Source: Paragyromitra xinjiangensis (lineage: Eukaryota; Ascomycota; Pezizomycetes; Pezizales; Discinaceae). Taken from it: a stretch of 64,000 nucleotides of DNA. Of this stretch, positions 17,881 through 30,497 are shown piece after piece. The notes beneath the pieces were generated by a model. The model saw only the letters and a program-made list of their open reading frames with translations. It was not told where the DNA came from and did no database searches. The stretch is taken from positions 248,001 through 312,000 of the forward strand of contig JBCAMK010000009.1 of assembly GCA_038503065.1 (NCBI GenBank), read 5' to 3'. The position numbers and the translations under genes are program-made. How positions within the stretch are numbered: position 1 is the first letter of the stretch; each line of letters begins with the position of its first letter.

Positions 17881-19255
17881 ATGCCGCCCGTTCAAGCAGA
17901 CTCGTTGTCGAGTATAATGCGACTGGCGGATAACCCGCCGTTGTATGTTAATCCTACAGCGCAGGTAATGCAGTCGCTGGTGCTTTACATTGTGAGAGTT
18001 CCTGGAAGTCAAGGTTAGCTTCTGTTCACTCTAGTTAAGCTTAGGATTGAGGAAGAATTGGTTGTTGCAAAGTGCACTTCCTCAACACCAGCTCGGAAAT
18101 TCTAATCCTCACTAACCAACCCAGACCTCTTCCTAACAACCCTCCACCCTCTCGCCTCCACCGTAACAGGAGAAGACATAAACGCCAGTCTCTACTACAT
18201 TCACATCCACCCCACCCCTCCACCCACCCACCTCCCCATCCGCCCTTCCTCCCACCGCAGATGGTCATCCACCAGTCTCCGTCCCCCAAAATGGTCCAAA
18301 ACCCCAACTCCCCTCCCAACAATGACCGTAGTCCGTCGAGACCCAGCAACCGGCCAACAATGGAACATCGCTAGAATCAGCCAGATCCCATCCACCCAAA
18401 GCCCTACCCCAGAGAACGATCGGATACTACTAGAAATCACAACACCCGGATACGAGAAATTCCTCCCTCCGAAACGACCCCCGTTTCATCCGCCCCCACA
18501 AACGAGTGGAATGGGCGGGCCTGATCTGGCGTGGAAGGATTTCGCGTACCAGACGCCGGAGCAGGAGCGTGTGGAGTGGGAGGCAAAACGGAGGGAGCAG
18601 ATCAGGGTTGATAATGGGCAGTATGGGATGGGTACCATGGCGAATGAGACTCTTGATGAGGAAGAGGAGAGGGTTTTCAAAAGAGAGATGGCATTAGAAG
18701 GTGTAGGATTCTGGAGTAGGGTCAAGGGTATGGGGAGTCGGAAATCACATGACGGGGATGGAGCTGGGGGTCATGAGAAGAAGGAGAAGGCTAAAAAGAG
18801 AGGATATGTTTTTGAGGCTCTATGGGGGGCTGGTGCGAATGAAGGGATAGGGAAATGTGGGTTTAAGGATGAGGGAGGTGGGAAGTTCTTGAAGGTATTA
18901 TTAACTGGTAGTTTTTATGGCAGTTGCTAACCATTCACAGTGCAAATACTACCCTCCAGTCATGAACTCGATACCGCAGAAGTCCTCTCTCCTTTCAGTC
19001 ATCGAGTTCAAACCGCCATCAACTACAGTCATCTCTTCATCCAGTAGTTCTCGCTCCTCGAGCCCCTCAACAGACATCAGTATGACAGCTCCAGAGACAA
19101 TCTCGTCCTCGAAATCGAAACTTGGGATGCTGGTGATGCATAGTGATGGCCAATACATGATGGATTTACTTGTAGCAGCGAATATGGCAGTGTTCTGGAG
19201 GCGGTGGGAAACTTGGGCTGCGGAAAGATCGGCTCTAGGTGTAGCTGGTAGATAG
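17881..19255 (+). CDS. Conserved-looking fungal protein of unknown function, 3 exons
   Basis: Exons 17881-18013, 18125-18894 and 18941-19255 total 1218 nt (405 aa). Intron 1 (111 nt) runs GTTAGC to CCCAG with an ACTAAC branch site; intron 2 (46 nt) runs GTATTA to CACAG with GCTAAC. Splicing joins PGSQ to DLFLTTLHPLAS and removes all stops, which supports the model. The protein starts MPPVQADSLSSIMRLADNPP; the middle has a Pro-rich part, and the C-terminal third has a Ser-rich linker followed by MVMHSDGQYMMDLLVAANMAVFWRRW, a helix-rich closing segment. I do not recognise a domain. The compact exon model and ordered ends suggest a conserved fungal family rather than an orphan. Confidence 0.7.
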
Positions 19256-22200
19256 AGTTGGGATAATAGGTAGGGGGGATGGCGTTTTAGAGTGATCTAT
19301 GAGTTGGGGTTCTGTCATTTGTTACATATTTTAGTTACCCGTTTTTGAAACATAGCGTTCGCCGTCCTTTACACGAGTACGGGTTTTATGATGTGACGTC
19401 ATATCGGATGTCCATGAAATTTGAAATCAAGACCTCACGATACAAAAACTGGTGATATTATTCGTGGGATAGCTAGCTGGTGACTATAGAGAAGATGAGG
19501 CATACCTCTCTAGTAGCCGTTTCAGCGAATCTCACTACAAGCCTTCGCTCATCCTCGGTTGGTAGCTCTTTGCTCAGATGAAATTTAATGCATAGCCTAG
19601 TTGGTGGCAATGTCCCCATGCAGCCCTTCCCCAGAAAACCCAACCATCTCACCAAAGCCTCAACGAAATTAGCGATGTGGCACCGACACCAGAAGAACCC
19701 GGTTTAGATAAATACCAACTAGAGTTGCTGCCTAAACGAGGTTTCCCACTCATGAGACATCACTCGAGCGATATCCACCAGAACCTGTTCCACGTCAGCT
19801 AGGATACAGTGTTGGCTAAAGCTAGCCAAGAGCCGCATTGCCGAATATCCACCGTCCTCGGTTATCAATGGTAGCCAGGGAGAGGAGTTCTACAGTGAAG
19901 ACTCAGAATTGAGGCAGTACGTACGACTAGTCTATGCTAAATGTTTCAAAGTATGACTTGTTTATAGAGGGGACCTCTCAGGAAGGTCGCCTTCTTGGTG
20001 CCCTGGTTGCTTTCTAGAACTTCTCTGCGCACTGTGATCTGAACTGGAATTGATGGGGGTTGGTGAAGGAGGCTCTGGGGGTTGGTTGCTCTGCCTTCTA
20101 CAAGGACTAAGGTTCACTCTGGTGGTCGCCGTCATAAATAGTCACTCGGTGCTAGTGGCAGCCTGTACTTGGTTATAAATAAAGTTTGGCTTCAAGGCAG
20201 CCAACTGCCAAAGCACCAACGCGACTAGTTGTGCGCAATAAAGCTAGTAGAAAAATTAACTAAGGTTGAAGGATACTAAGCCTCGTTTATACTTGTTGTG
20301 GGACTTGAATAATATGTATTCGTAATTACATGTAAATGTGGTTTTTGTGCAAATACCCACCCTAGAAGCTAAACCTCACCCATAGGCAAGCAGTTCTCGC
20401 CTCGAAAAAGTAGTTTCCAGAAAACATTACAGGTTTGGGAACGTTACTCATCGTTTCATCCTGATCCATTTTCAGCTCAACGGCAGCCTAATTAGGATTA
20501 GCCAGCCCGCACGGACCAAGAGCGGCTGGCTGCTACCAACAGGAGCGCTCGGAAAGAGGTATTTCGCGAGCCTGGCCTCGTTTTGGTTTATCTCGCGCTG
20601 TTCGGCACGATGGGTAGTCACGAGGACGCGCGTCGAGATGGCTATTGGGTTTGTTTCATGAAACCTCACTCGGGGACTACCTGCGAGAACTGCCTTACGG
20701 AGGAGGGAATTAGTATACTGCCTGAAGCATAGGTTTGAGCCGTCGATATGGACGTGTAGAATCTCGTGTATTGATTGCGGGTGGCTGAAAGTAGTTAGCT
20801 CTTCTATATCGGCTACCCGATAAGAGATTCTGCGCTGGGAAACGCGAAGCCTTGCCACTTGTCATTGCTGTACTATTAAAAGAAAACTGGTGCTGTTCAC
20901 TTGTGCCTCTACGATTAATATTTCGGTTTTTATTCACTTTGAGCTGAAAATTCTCACGGAACGTTCAAGCTGGGGGTTGTTTGAGAATAGCTGGGTTATG
21001 AGTAACTGACGATGACGATGACAATTTGAAGGTTTAGTTCAATGGGAGTTTATTCCTCGCATTCTCTATTGGTTTGGAGTTTACTATTACGGTGGAGTTC
21101 TGGCTGTGGAGAAACGTTGTGACTGGTACTTGGGCGGAAGTGCGTTCATCCGAAATTTGACACATAGTGTAGTAACTTATTCGCCTCGTAACAAAGTCTG
21201 ATGGAATCGACTAGATGATCTGTATATGTTAGATTATCAAGGCTTAATCTTCAGTACTTCAGGTTGAGGAGTTGGAGAAAGCTCCCATCAGGCGTGCTGG
21301 GCACATTTCCTGGAAGGGAAATCCGCATACGTCATACGAACGATAAGAGTACCAAGTATCGGCGGGGTCGAAACCATCTGATGTTTGAGGATATAGTAAT
21401 GCATATTCGTGCGATACAAAACAGTACACAAGCATCATCAGGCTACGGAAATTTTATCCCCGCCCCAGGATCTGTTGTACCTGCAGCACTGGGGAGCCCG
21501 TCATCTCATTCGCTGATCGAACTGGGGCGTCTAGGGGGTTCAGGTGTAACGGGTGTGACACACTTTTGTGCCTTTCGGCATATGCTTCGCGTAACCATGA
21601 GTGATTGTATTGCTAGCTCGTTTTCAGGCCGTGGATGTATTCGGGAAGGGATGCTACATTAAGGGCAGTACTCTCAAAGGGCAAGTTCGTGGATAACTGA
21701 CTGGATTACTTCATTTACTCTCGCGCGAGGAAGCTGGAGTGATAACGTTGGTAGCTGTTATTCAGTTCGTGACTTGTAAACCATGATACGTATCGCAGTT
21801 TGTTAGGAAGTTCTGGTGTTCAGTTAGCTGTGGCAACACAAGTCATGTACCTATTCGTTCTGCATGTCTTAGGCTACAAGTTTCGCCTAACTCTAACGTA
21901 ACGACGACTACGGAGTACTCGCAACACCGGAGATTGTTTCCTTCGATAACCCAAGGCTGCAGAAGAGTTCCCTAGGAAAAAGAAGATACGCAAAAAAAAT
22001 ACTCGATTAACATGTTTTTTTCTTTCCAGAAACTTGGAGACTCGAAATATGCGTGTTCACATCATGCGTGGATCACTTAGGGGGGTGGGAAGCATCTTAA
22101 TCCCTGCAAATCAGAACCCATGTAGTACGTCAGCCGCCTCCAAAATAGATAAGTTGGGAATCGATCATTGGGGCTGCTTTCCCTTTATAAACCCCACCTC

Positions 22201-22298
22201 TCCAGTCAGACCCCCTCAGCTGCACCGCATCTTGCCACGGTAGGTGCATTTTCTCCACCCAACCAGCCATCAAAAAAACTCATTATCGGCTCAAAAAA
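19256..22298. other. Long gene-poor interval
   Basis: Only short ORFs. A 128-codon minus-strand frame at 20472-20858 starts at TTG and resembles nothing I know, so it is not called. No repeats beyond short AT runs were noticed. A TATA-like TTTATAAAC at 22186-22194 probably belongs to the NLR gene downstream. Confidence 0.4.
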
Positions 22299-25200
22299 AT
22301 GGTACGTGATAACATCAAAGATCCCATCTGTGTTACACCTAAATTTTGTTCAGGATGGTGGTACTGAGACGTTTGTGGCACGTTTACAGGCTTCATCGAA
22401 GAACTCTATCGGAGTTAAGCTCATAGCGAGCGGGATAGACCCAACGGTTGAGTATGTGAACCCTAGCTTATAGCGTTATTTAGGCTTATGGGTCTGGACT
22501 CATCGTGCTCTAAACTGACTTAACCGGTGTAGTATAATTGCAGTCCATGGCCTGCATGGTGATGCCTATGGAACTTGGACAGCGAAAGAAACTCCGACTG
22601 AGAAAGAGGTATTATGGCTACGAGATCTGTTACCTGCGGAAGTACCGAATGCTCGAATCCTCGCCTATGGATATGATTCGGATCCGGGGAAGATTTTCGA
22701 CAGTACTAGCACCAACATGGTTCATCACCACGCAACAACTTTAGTGTCTGAGCTGCATTTCTACAGAAGAGTAAGTTTGAGCATGAGGACTCTTTATAAG
22801 AGGGGAGCTGACTGGAATCGTGTAGCGAGAACATGAACGGAGGAGACCTATCATCTTTGTGTGTCACAGTCTTGGTGGGATCGTGGTTAAAAGGGTAAAC
22901 TCCCATCAAGCCCGGGGCAGTATTCGGGTTGTCGTATAGGGTGGGATCATAACTGACCTCGGTTACTGTAGGCACTTATATATTCCAGCACCTACAATCT
23001 GAGCCACAATGTTCACCTGCGGTCTATCAAGATTTCGACATATGGAATCGTATTTCTAGGCACCCCTCACATGGGTGCGGATCTCGCACGATGGGGGAAA
23101 ATGGCAGAAATGCTGGTCCGAATGGTATCACCGAAGAGTTGGGTGGACTCCAATAACGCCCTCATTAAAACACTGGAAAAGAACTCCGAGACGCTCCAAA
23201 ATATTACCGACCAGTTCCTTAGTATTTCACAAGACTTTAGAATGTTCTTTTTTTGGGAAGAATTAAAAACAGCTATCCCCGGAATGGGCCCTCAACTCGT
23301 AAGACTCTCATATCATATCCTTTGGGGGGGTTTGCCTGCTAATCAATGACTTTTAGATTGTTGAATATTCTTCCGCTGTCCCCGAAGCACTACCCGATGC
23401 CGGCCGAGCAGCCATCCATGCTAACCACAGCAATATGTGCAAGTTCCGCGACAAGGGTTCGCCGGGTTGGAACGTTCTGGCTGGATGTCTATACACTTTT
23501 GCTGAACAGGCCCCCAGTGTTATCGAAAGAAACTGGGCTCAAGAACAACGGCGAAATTTACAGGCAGCGCGCGATCATGTGGCGAACATCATATATAGTA
23601 CGTTTAATACCGAGTTCCGGTGGTAGCAAAATCGTTTCTAAGTTTGAACTGCATCTTAGATGCTGAAGGGCGACTGTCAAATTCACATTTACCAGGTTCA
23701 AGGACATCATCTCCTGGCGGGGGTAGGAGGATTACAGAAAGAGGAGATATTATACAGCCTGACGAGGTATCGGAATTCGGTGTCGAGTATTATGAATCAC
23801 GGAATGGATCTCAAAGTGTGTAGTTCTGATCTATATATATCAGTCTGGTTTTAGATTGGTTGATGGTTTGCTAATGTTAACTAGATCTCCTCATTAAGAA
23901 TACCCCCTTCGTCAAACCCCTTTCACTTCAGGAAAACAAGTACTTTGAAGGCCGAGAAGACGAACTAAACATAATCCACTCCATCCTCTCCGACCCACAC
24001 AAAAGGGCAGTCAGTATATCCAGCGTAACCGGTGGGGGAAAAACCCATCTCGCACGGGAGTATTTCTTCCATAGGAAGTCAGATTTCCCTGGAGGCGCTT
24101 TCTGGATCGACTGCGGGCCAATGAAGAGCACTTTATCAACAGAGTCACTGGATTTAGGGTATTGCATGATTGCGGAGGAACTGGGTTTGGTCAGCTCGGA
24201 ACTTAAAAAGCCACACAAAAAGGTAGATCCGAAAGAATCCACACGGTTGGAAGTCAGGAATTGGTTCGATAAGCATGATGGGTGGCTGCTTGTCTTGGAT
24301 GGCGCGAATGTGGAGACGAATGACGAGGTCAATCTACTTGCGGAGTACGTGCCGAAAAGTAAAGGCGGTAGCATCCTATTGACTACGTTAAACTCGGCCT
24401 TTGCTGGATCGGTCCGCCTTGGAAGCCCCGAACGGTTAGAGCTTGGACAGATTACGACCAAGGAGGCAATAAGAATGGTTATGCACTACGCTCAGATAAA
24501 AAATCCTTCAGAAACCGAAATTGAAGCGGCCCATAAGCTAGTAGAGGATTTGGAGCACAATCCTTTGGCAATTCAATCGGCGGGCAGTTACATCAAGGGG
24601 AAAAAGGTGTCAGTATCTGATTATTGGAAAAAGTACGAAAAACGACCATTTGTTGAGCGGGAATATCTGGAACCTTTTCACATCATCTTTGATCGTCTGG
24701 ACGAACGTGCCGATCGCTATGGGGAAGCGGGGAATTTGTTGCGTCTGATAGCTTTTCTTCACCGGGAGATTCCGGTTCAAATGTTGGATTTCGGGGTGCG
24801 ACATTTACCAGCTGAGATAAAGCTTCTCGCAAAAGATGGAAGTAGGAGGGATTTGAACAACACGATAGGACATCTCCTGGCTTATTCACTGGTTGATAGG
24901 AGTGGAAGAGAGGCAGACAACGTCCAAATTGATACACTGGTGCTGCATAGCGTTGTCCAAGACGTTTGTATTTCTCGATTGCGAAGGAAGCCTGGAGAGC
25001 TGAAGAAGTGGCTTGAATTGGCGATTCTGATGTACTGCTCATCGTTCGAGACTATGGAATCACGACATCAGCATGCGAGGTTTTTAGTATCCGATTACCG
25101 GAGGTACGAACTTCATGGTGCCAGACTTCTGGAACATGCGAAAAGACATAAAGTTCCAATTAAAGATCTGGAGGGAGTTTTGGGAAAACTCACCGAGGCT

Positions 25201-26901
25201 ATCAGGGCAGATGACGAGGTGGAGGGACCAAGATGTTCGATGTTTGTAACTGGTAGTGGCTCGGAAAGTGCACCTGAGACACCGTCAATCTCGCCAGAAA
25301 GCTCAAGACGGCCAACTTGGGAGATTAAACCGGAGAACAGACATTCAGTAGAGGTACTACAGCATGAGGGAGGTCAAAGACTGGCACAGATCTTGAAGGA
25401 AAGGAAGGAGGACTGGATCCGTCTTGTGGATGACGATACATCCTATGATACAGATGCAGAAAATTGGGAGCCACGCCCACGCCGGACACGACACCCGAAG
25501 CCACGGGAAGGTGATAAACCCTACAAGTTCCGTTACGAACCTCCTAGTGGCCAGCACAGTCTATGGATCCCCAAGGATGGAAGAGTGGCGGTTTACGTTA
25601 AGCCACCAGATTCCCGGTTATCCACTGAGGATGTGATCCATAGCCCTCGTTTTGACCCCGGCGGTGCCAGCTATCCACCACATTCGGTTGCTGGTGCTGA
25701 GGATAATATAGAGTCTACTTCTAGACGTGCCTTGCGTGCACTATTGAGAACGCCAACAGGATTTTCTTCGCTAGACCCGAGTCTTCCACGGCCAGGGTGG
25801 CCATGGAATATCGGTTCTTCCCAGCCTCGTTCCCCTCTCCGATCTGTATCACCTACCCCCTCGGATATCATTTCAGGGAAAAGTGTGAAAAATAGTTCGA
25901 CCTTTCCTGCGCCTGGAGATACTACTTCGGGTTCTTTCTCTAGGGGTAGATCTCCGGTTAGGCGAAATCGAGCTTCGCTCGGGGATACCGACTATCAAAC
26001 TCCTCAGCGCTCAATTCCTTATGGTGAGACTGGGCTGGGTGTTTATTCGTCTGGCCTCCCTTACCACCCGATTGGTGGGAATATTGGTCCTTCTAGCTAC
26101 CCACCTTCCTTACGGCGGCAATCAACACCGGGTGATTATCCTGGCGAAGGAGGCATCGACATGCCCTATAAACCTGAAATCGTTAGCAAACCAAAGCCAT
26201 TTCAACCTGGTTTCTCGCCAAGCAGGGACTTGTCGAGCTCCTCGATTGCTCAGAGCATTGTTGGTCCCAGATACGACAGGCCACCTTCGAGCGCATGGTC
26301 AGAGCCAATATTGGAACATGATGACGATTTCTCACCACAAGGTTCACCCTTTGGGTCAACCCGCATGGCAAGAGCCATATCATCAACATCAACAGGTGGG
26401 AAGAGGTCGCCCCGGGTAGCTCAGTTGCAAGCTTCCGCTTCTGGAAGAGGACGGGCTTTCCCGGAGCCTATGTCTCGGCAACGGTCTGGTGGCGCAGGCC
26501 CAGGTTCACCAAGTCGTTTAGCAACACCTTTGCAGAGAGTTGTTTCGGAGCCGTTGGACAACCCCGGCCAGGCTCCACATCTCGGCGCTTCTCCTGGTCT
26601 GGGAATTGGCGGTCTTCATATCCCGTTTGGAAGGGTTCCAGAGGTTACTATTGCGCCGAATACACCTGACTATATGATCGCTGAGGAGTCTTTTAGAGAT
26701 GGAATATTAGGAGGTGATGGTCTCCTTACTGGTGAGGCGGCTCGATCAGAAAGGCGGAGTTCAGTTCCTGAGAGTGGGTCGGGAATCGGGTCTGCGGATA
26801 TGCAGAGGTCTATAAGCGAACCAGACTATATAACAGGCTTTGGCTTACAGCAGATGAGGCGGAGATCTCCAAGTGGCGGAGATAAGATTCATAGGGACTA
26901 G
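22299..26901 (+). CDS. NLR-type STAND protein: SesB-like lipase + NB-ARC + disordered C-terminus
   Basis: Eight exons: 22299-22301, 22354-22451, 22533-22770, 22826-22894, 22972-23298, 23357-23597, 23660-23815, 23885-26901; 4149 nt, 1382 aa, all introns 52-81 nt and GT-AG. Residues about 30-320 form an alpha/beta hydrolase of the SesB type: IIAVHGLHGDAYGTW, nucleophile motif CHSLGG (Ser128), FLGTPHMGAD. Residues about 400-760 are NB-ARC: EGREDE, P-loop TGGGKT (Lys430), Walker B LLVLDG (Asp516), SILLTT and NPLA. From about 820 on the protein is Pro/Ser/Arg-rich and looks unstructured, without TPR, ankyrin or WD repeats. SesB-NLRs are known in fungal non-self recognition and cell death; a role here is inference. 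The first exon holds only the ATG, so the start is the least certain part. Confidence 0.8.
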
Positions 26902-28057
26902 GGCAATGATTGATATTTTAAGGTGTAGATGGTTGTTTTGTGGTTGCGTTTCTTTTTTTTTCCTTATGTATTTCTACAGTTTTGGTTTGGAAAGTTTTTC
27001 GGTTGGGTTTCTTATTGTTATTAAATTTGTCATTTGTACTGGGGGGTTTTTTTGAGAGGTTGAGGGTCCCTAAAAGCAATAGTAGATTTATCGATCGGGC
27101 TAGCTAGTAGCTCGATGCTACTGGATTTTGTGTTTATAGACTAATTACGAAAAAAGGGTATGGATTCGGAGGTATTTATTGACTTTGCCTCCTGGATTTA
27201 TGTGGTGTGCTTTGAAGATATACGAGTCGATAAGGTTTAGCCTGGCGTTGGGAGAAGGTTGGAGCTTAAAGGACACTAGGGCTTAAGTAGGTTATAGTGT
27301 CGCTGTAGTCAACTAGGAAATTAATAACGAGTGATATTCCCTGATGGGGATTATTCTATACCTAAGCCATGTGGATGCACCGATACCGTCAATTGATTGA
27401 TTCATTGATAACCAAAATCTACCTTTGACATAATCTGCCGCAATATGTTTGTGTCTCTGGCGTATATTCGCACAGAAGAGGACACTGTTGTTAGTTGAAG
27501 TCCGTGCCAACCAGTATATCACATAAAACTAATTCATTTAGAGGTACACGTAGCGGTACTCTGGGACCCCCCAACTCCCGATAATCTTTACCAGAACGTT
27601 CTACCATGGCGATAATCAGGGGGTCTGTTTCTAGCAGGTATTGTTGGGGGTATGACTCTGACAGAACATCTGCTGCTTGTGCTTGTTAGACTCATCCATC
27701 CTCCTACTTGAGGCTCGTACTTGGAATTTTTGGGCCAAACCGGAGGAAGATGAGACTTAAAATAGGACTAGCAACTAAAAAGCCACAGAAGTCTAGGGCC
27801 TTTCATCTACAAAGAGATGCATAAATGAAAGGCATTTCTTGTAGTATAAATTCATTTGATTACTTAGGCTAGAATAGCCACAAAGGATCTTCTCTTTCCA
27901 TGAGGACTTTTGGTCAATCATCTAGAAGATTCTATCAGATTGTATACTTCGAAATGTTTTCTTTTCTAGGGGATTGATAAGAGCAGTTAGAGTCCAACAA
28001 GACTTCTAACACGTAAGTCCCACAAACTCCCATCAAACTTTTGTTAAGCCTCCTAAT
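26902..28057. other. Intergenic, nothing recognised
   Basis: T-rich sequence just after the NLR stop is probably its 3' UTR. A 69-codon minus-strand ORF near 27313-27522 is not supported. The last 100 bp lead into the next ATG. Confidence 0.4.
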
Positions 28058-28813
28058 ATGGCACCCGCACTAAAAAGGGTACGTTTGAGTTTCCCAGAAA
28101 ATGACGAGATGGAAAATAGACATGCGATACTAAGGGATAGTATTTACTATCTCAACCACGCCAAGTCGCTTATGGGGCGCTTTCTGACAAACGTGGAGCT
28201 CAAAATATCAAGAACCTTCGATTGTATCGCCTGTCTCGAAACACTCCCTATTTCTTCACTCCCACGCCAAAAAGTCACTTCAACCTGTACACACGATTCG
28301 TCCGTTTGCACATTTTGTGTTAGAGAATCTATGGTTGCGGCGGTCACAGGTGATGACTGGTCCCCCCCTGAGTGTCCAGAATGTCCAGCCCAGTTGTCAT
28401 ATGCCGAGATAGCCATATTTGTGGACCGAGAAACACTCAAAGAACATAACCGGCGTCTATTTATAGCCAGCGTCTCCAAGATGCCTGATTTTCGCTGGTG
28501 CCTTGATGACAGCTGCGACTCCGGTCAGATATATGAAGGTAGCGATGGACTTCCGATTGTTACCTGTCAAAAATGTAAGCACAAGACGTGTTTTGTTCAC
28601 AATATGAAATGGCATGAGGGCCAAACTTGCGCCGAATACCAGGCCGCGAAGGATTTGAAAGAGGTTGAAACTAAGGCGACGCTTGATTGCATCCAAAAGA
28701 CGACAAAAGCTTGTCCGAATGAAGTTTGTGGGGTAAGGATTGAGAAGAATGGAGGGTGCAGTCATGTGATTTGTCGACAGTGCGGTCTCGACTTCGATTG
28801 GGGGCGTGTTTGA
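28058..28813 (+). CDS. RBR (RING-IBR-RING) E3 ubiquitin ligase, C-terminus cut by a frame break
   Basis: 251 aa from ATG 28058. RING1 spans residues 56-109 (CIAC, CTHD, CTFC, CPEC). IBR is about 148-191 (WCLDDSC, VTCQKC, TCFVH, C191). RING2 starts at 219 (ACPNEVCGVRIEKNGGC) and keeps the catalytic Cys234, which takes ubiquitin from the E2 as a thioester. After QC at 242 the usual FCW is FDW, and translation ends GRV. Directly downstream the +2 frame reads CLKEWKAEV, the normal end of such proteins, up to a stop near 28845. A two-base gain in the G-run at 28800-28804 explains this. It has therefore lost the last RING2 zinc ligands, unless the break is a sequencing error. Confidence 0.8.
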   Translation: MAPALKRVRLSFPENDEMENRHAILRDSIYYLNHAKSLMGRFLTNVELKISRTFDCIACLETLPISSLPRQKVTSTCTHDSSVCTFCVRESMVAAVTGDDWSPPECPECPAQLSYAEIAIFVDRETLKEHNRRLFIASVSKMPDFRWCLDDSCDSGQIYEGSDGLPIVTCQKCKHKTCFVHNMKWHEGQTCAEYQAAKDLKEVETKATLDCIQKTTKACPNEVCGVRIEKNGGCSHVICRQCGLDFDWGRV

Positions 28814-29428
28814 AGGAATGGAAGGCGGAGGTGGGTGGGTTATAGTATTAGGCGGATATTTCGCCAGATGGATTTCAGGCGGACTCTGCTACAAAGTCAT
28901 AAAGTATGGATTTAGATAGGAGCTGCAGTACTACTAAAACGGGGCACTTCATATAGGACGCGGGAAGTTTCACTACTAATATCTGATGCTTCTGCGGGCT
29001 AGCCCATGAGTTTTGTTGCATATTTTTAAGAGAATTCAGGGACTAAACATCCTTGAAGCCCGTTCGTTGGTGAGTATAGGGTTATTTTGTATGTATTATC
29101 GAGAGCAGGCATCACTGATAATATATCCATATCCTTCCCACATCCCCCGAAACCCCACGGCTGTAGCGTTGTTATATCCTTCGCATGTTATTGCATCCAA
29201 TCCCGAAAGCCAGAAACGAGCGGAGTCAACCCCGCAGCCAATAGATAAACACAATCCATCCACCTCCACTCACGACCCCAGCAACCCCACATCGCAATCA
29301 AAATCCTCCAGAACTCCAGTTGCCAGATCAACATCCATATGCCTCCAACAAAATACCAACCCCAGCGACAGTCCACAATCATCACCGCGTAAACTCGTTC
29401 GCCCAAGACCCCGTTATACTTCAACTAA

Positions 29429-29764
29429 CCGCGGAGCCGGACAATTGTCCATGCATCCCTTCCGACACACACTAGTGAACCAGTCAGGGCCTTTACAACC
29501 TTTCAAGCATTTAGAGCTAAGAATGGGGTAAACACATTAGCATCACCTCAGGGATATCTCGACATACGAGCTGCTTACCGGTTCGTACAGGGGCTCAAAG
29601 CCTGGGAGAGCGCGGCAGTAGCGATAAGGGCGGAAATGATGACCTTGAATTGCATTTCGAGTAGAGCGGACCGAGTCGTGGAAGAAATATTCGAACGAGT
29701 TCCCGTGAGTTGTGGTCTGAATTTGTGGACAGTAGTAGTATTCACGAGGTTGGGCTCTGTGTGA
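29429..29764 (+). other. Open frame with coding-like composition, possible exon of an unknown gene
   Basis: The frame is open for 111 codons up to TGA 29762-29764 and reads NGVNTLASPQGYLDIRAAYR and AVAIRAEMMTLN, a helix-like composition. There is no ATG near its start, and a Pro/Ser-rich frame (29013-29531) overlaps upstream, so an upstream exon or a degraded gene is possible. No family recognised. Confidence 0.25.
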
Positions 29765-30497
29765 CTATTTTAAATTTCTGCCATCAGTCGATTTCTGGGT
29801 CTGTTTCTTGGGGGGTTTCCTATTTGGATGTGTTGTCCGTCGGAGGTTAACATACTCTCCGATGCTAGACTATTCTAGTAAGTGAGACATGCATCGACTC
29901 GGCGTATATGTAACTACTGTCTTGAATTCCGACGGCTCCGGTTAGATCCAATGCGTACGATAATCAATTGTGGTTCGTCTTTTCAACCCCTTTTCGCGAC
30001 CTCGCTCTGTGGGAAGGGGTGGACTTGTAAATTTGGCAACGACCCTGCTCCGTAGATAATCCGAATATCCAATCATGGAGATGTGACCGCGGCCGAATAA
30101 GGAAGCTATTTCTAAATCTAGGCATTAAAACAGGGTGCTGTCAAGGCATGTAGCTGCGTGATATATGGGAAGGCACTCGGTTTATGTTTAACTTCTGGTG
30201 CGTGCCTATGGGTGAGGATTTCACTAAGGTGGATGGTGATCGCGTGATTCATGGTGAATCACTCGTATGAATCCAACTGTCTGGTGTTGTATTCTGTAAG
30301 TTCTGCTGACTTGATTTTTGAAGGATTCGAAAAGAAATAGAGTATCGTTGTGCGCATCAAGGATATCGCCATCTATTCATAGCTTCTCGCTATGATCAAG
30401 ATGCTCTATGAGCATCCGCGCTCGCAGCTAGCGAGCTCTGGGTATCTACTACGATCTAGACTTCCTACTTACCCCAACCCTATACACACAGCCAAAC
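29765..30497. other. Intergenic, nothing recognised
   Basis: No ORF of note. The end at 30480-30497 is the 3' flank of the minus-strand gene that follows. Confidence 0.4.

Noticed and set aside
20472..20858. 128-codon minus-strand ORF in a gene-poor interval
   Set aside because: TTG start, no recognisable domain, no splice partners found; could be a relic, not enough to call.
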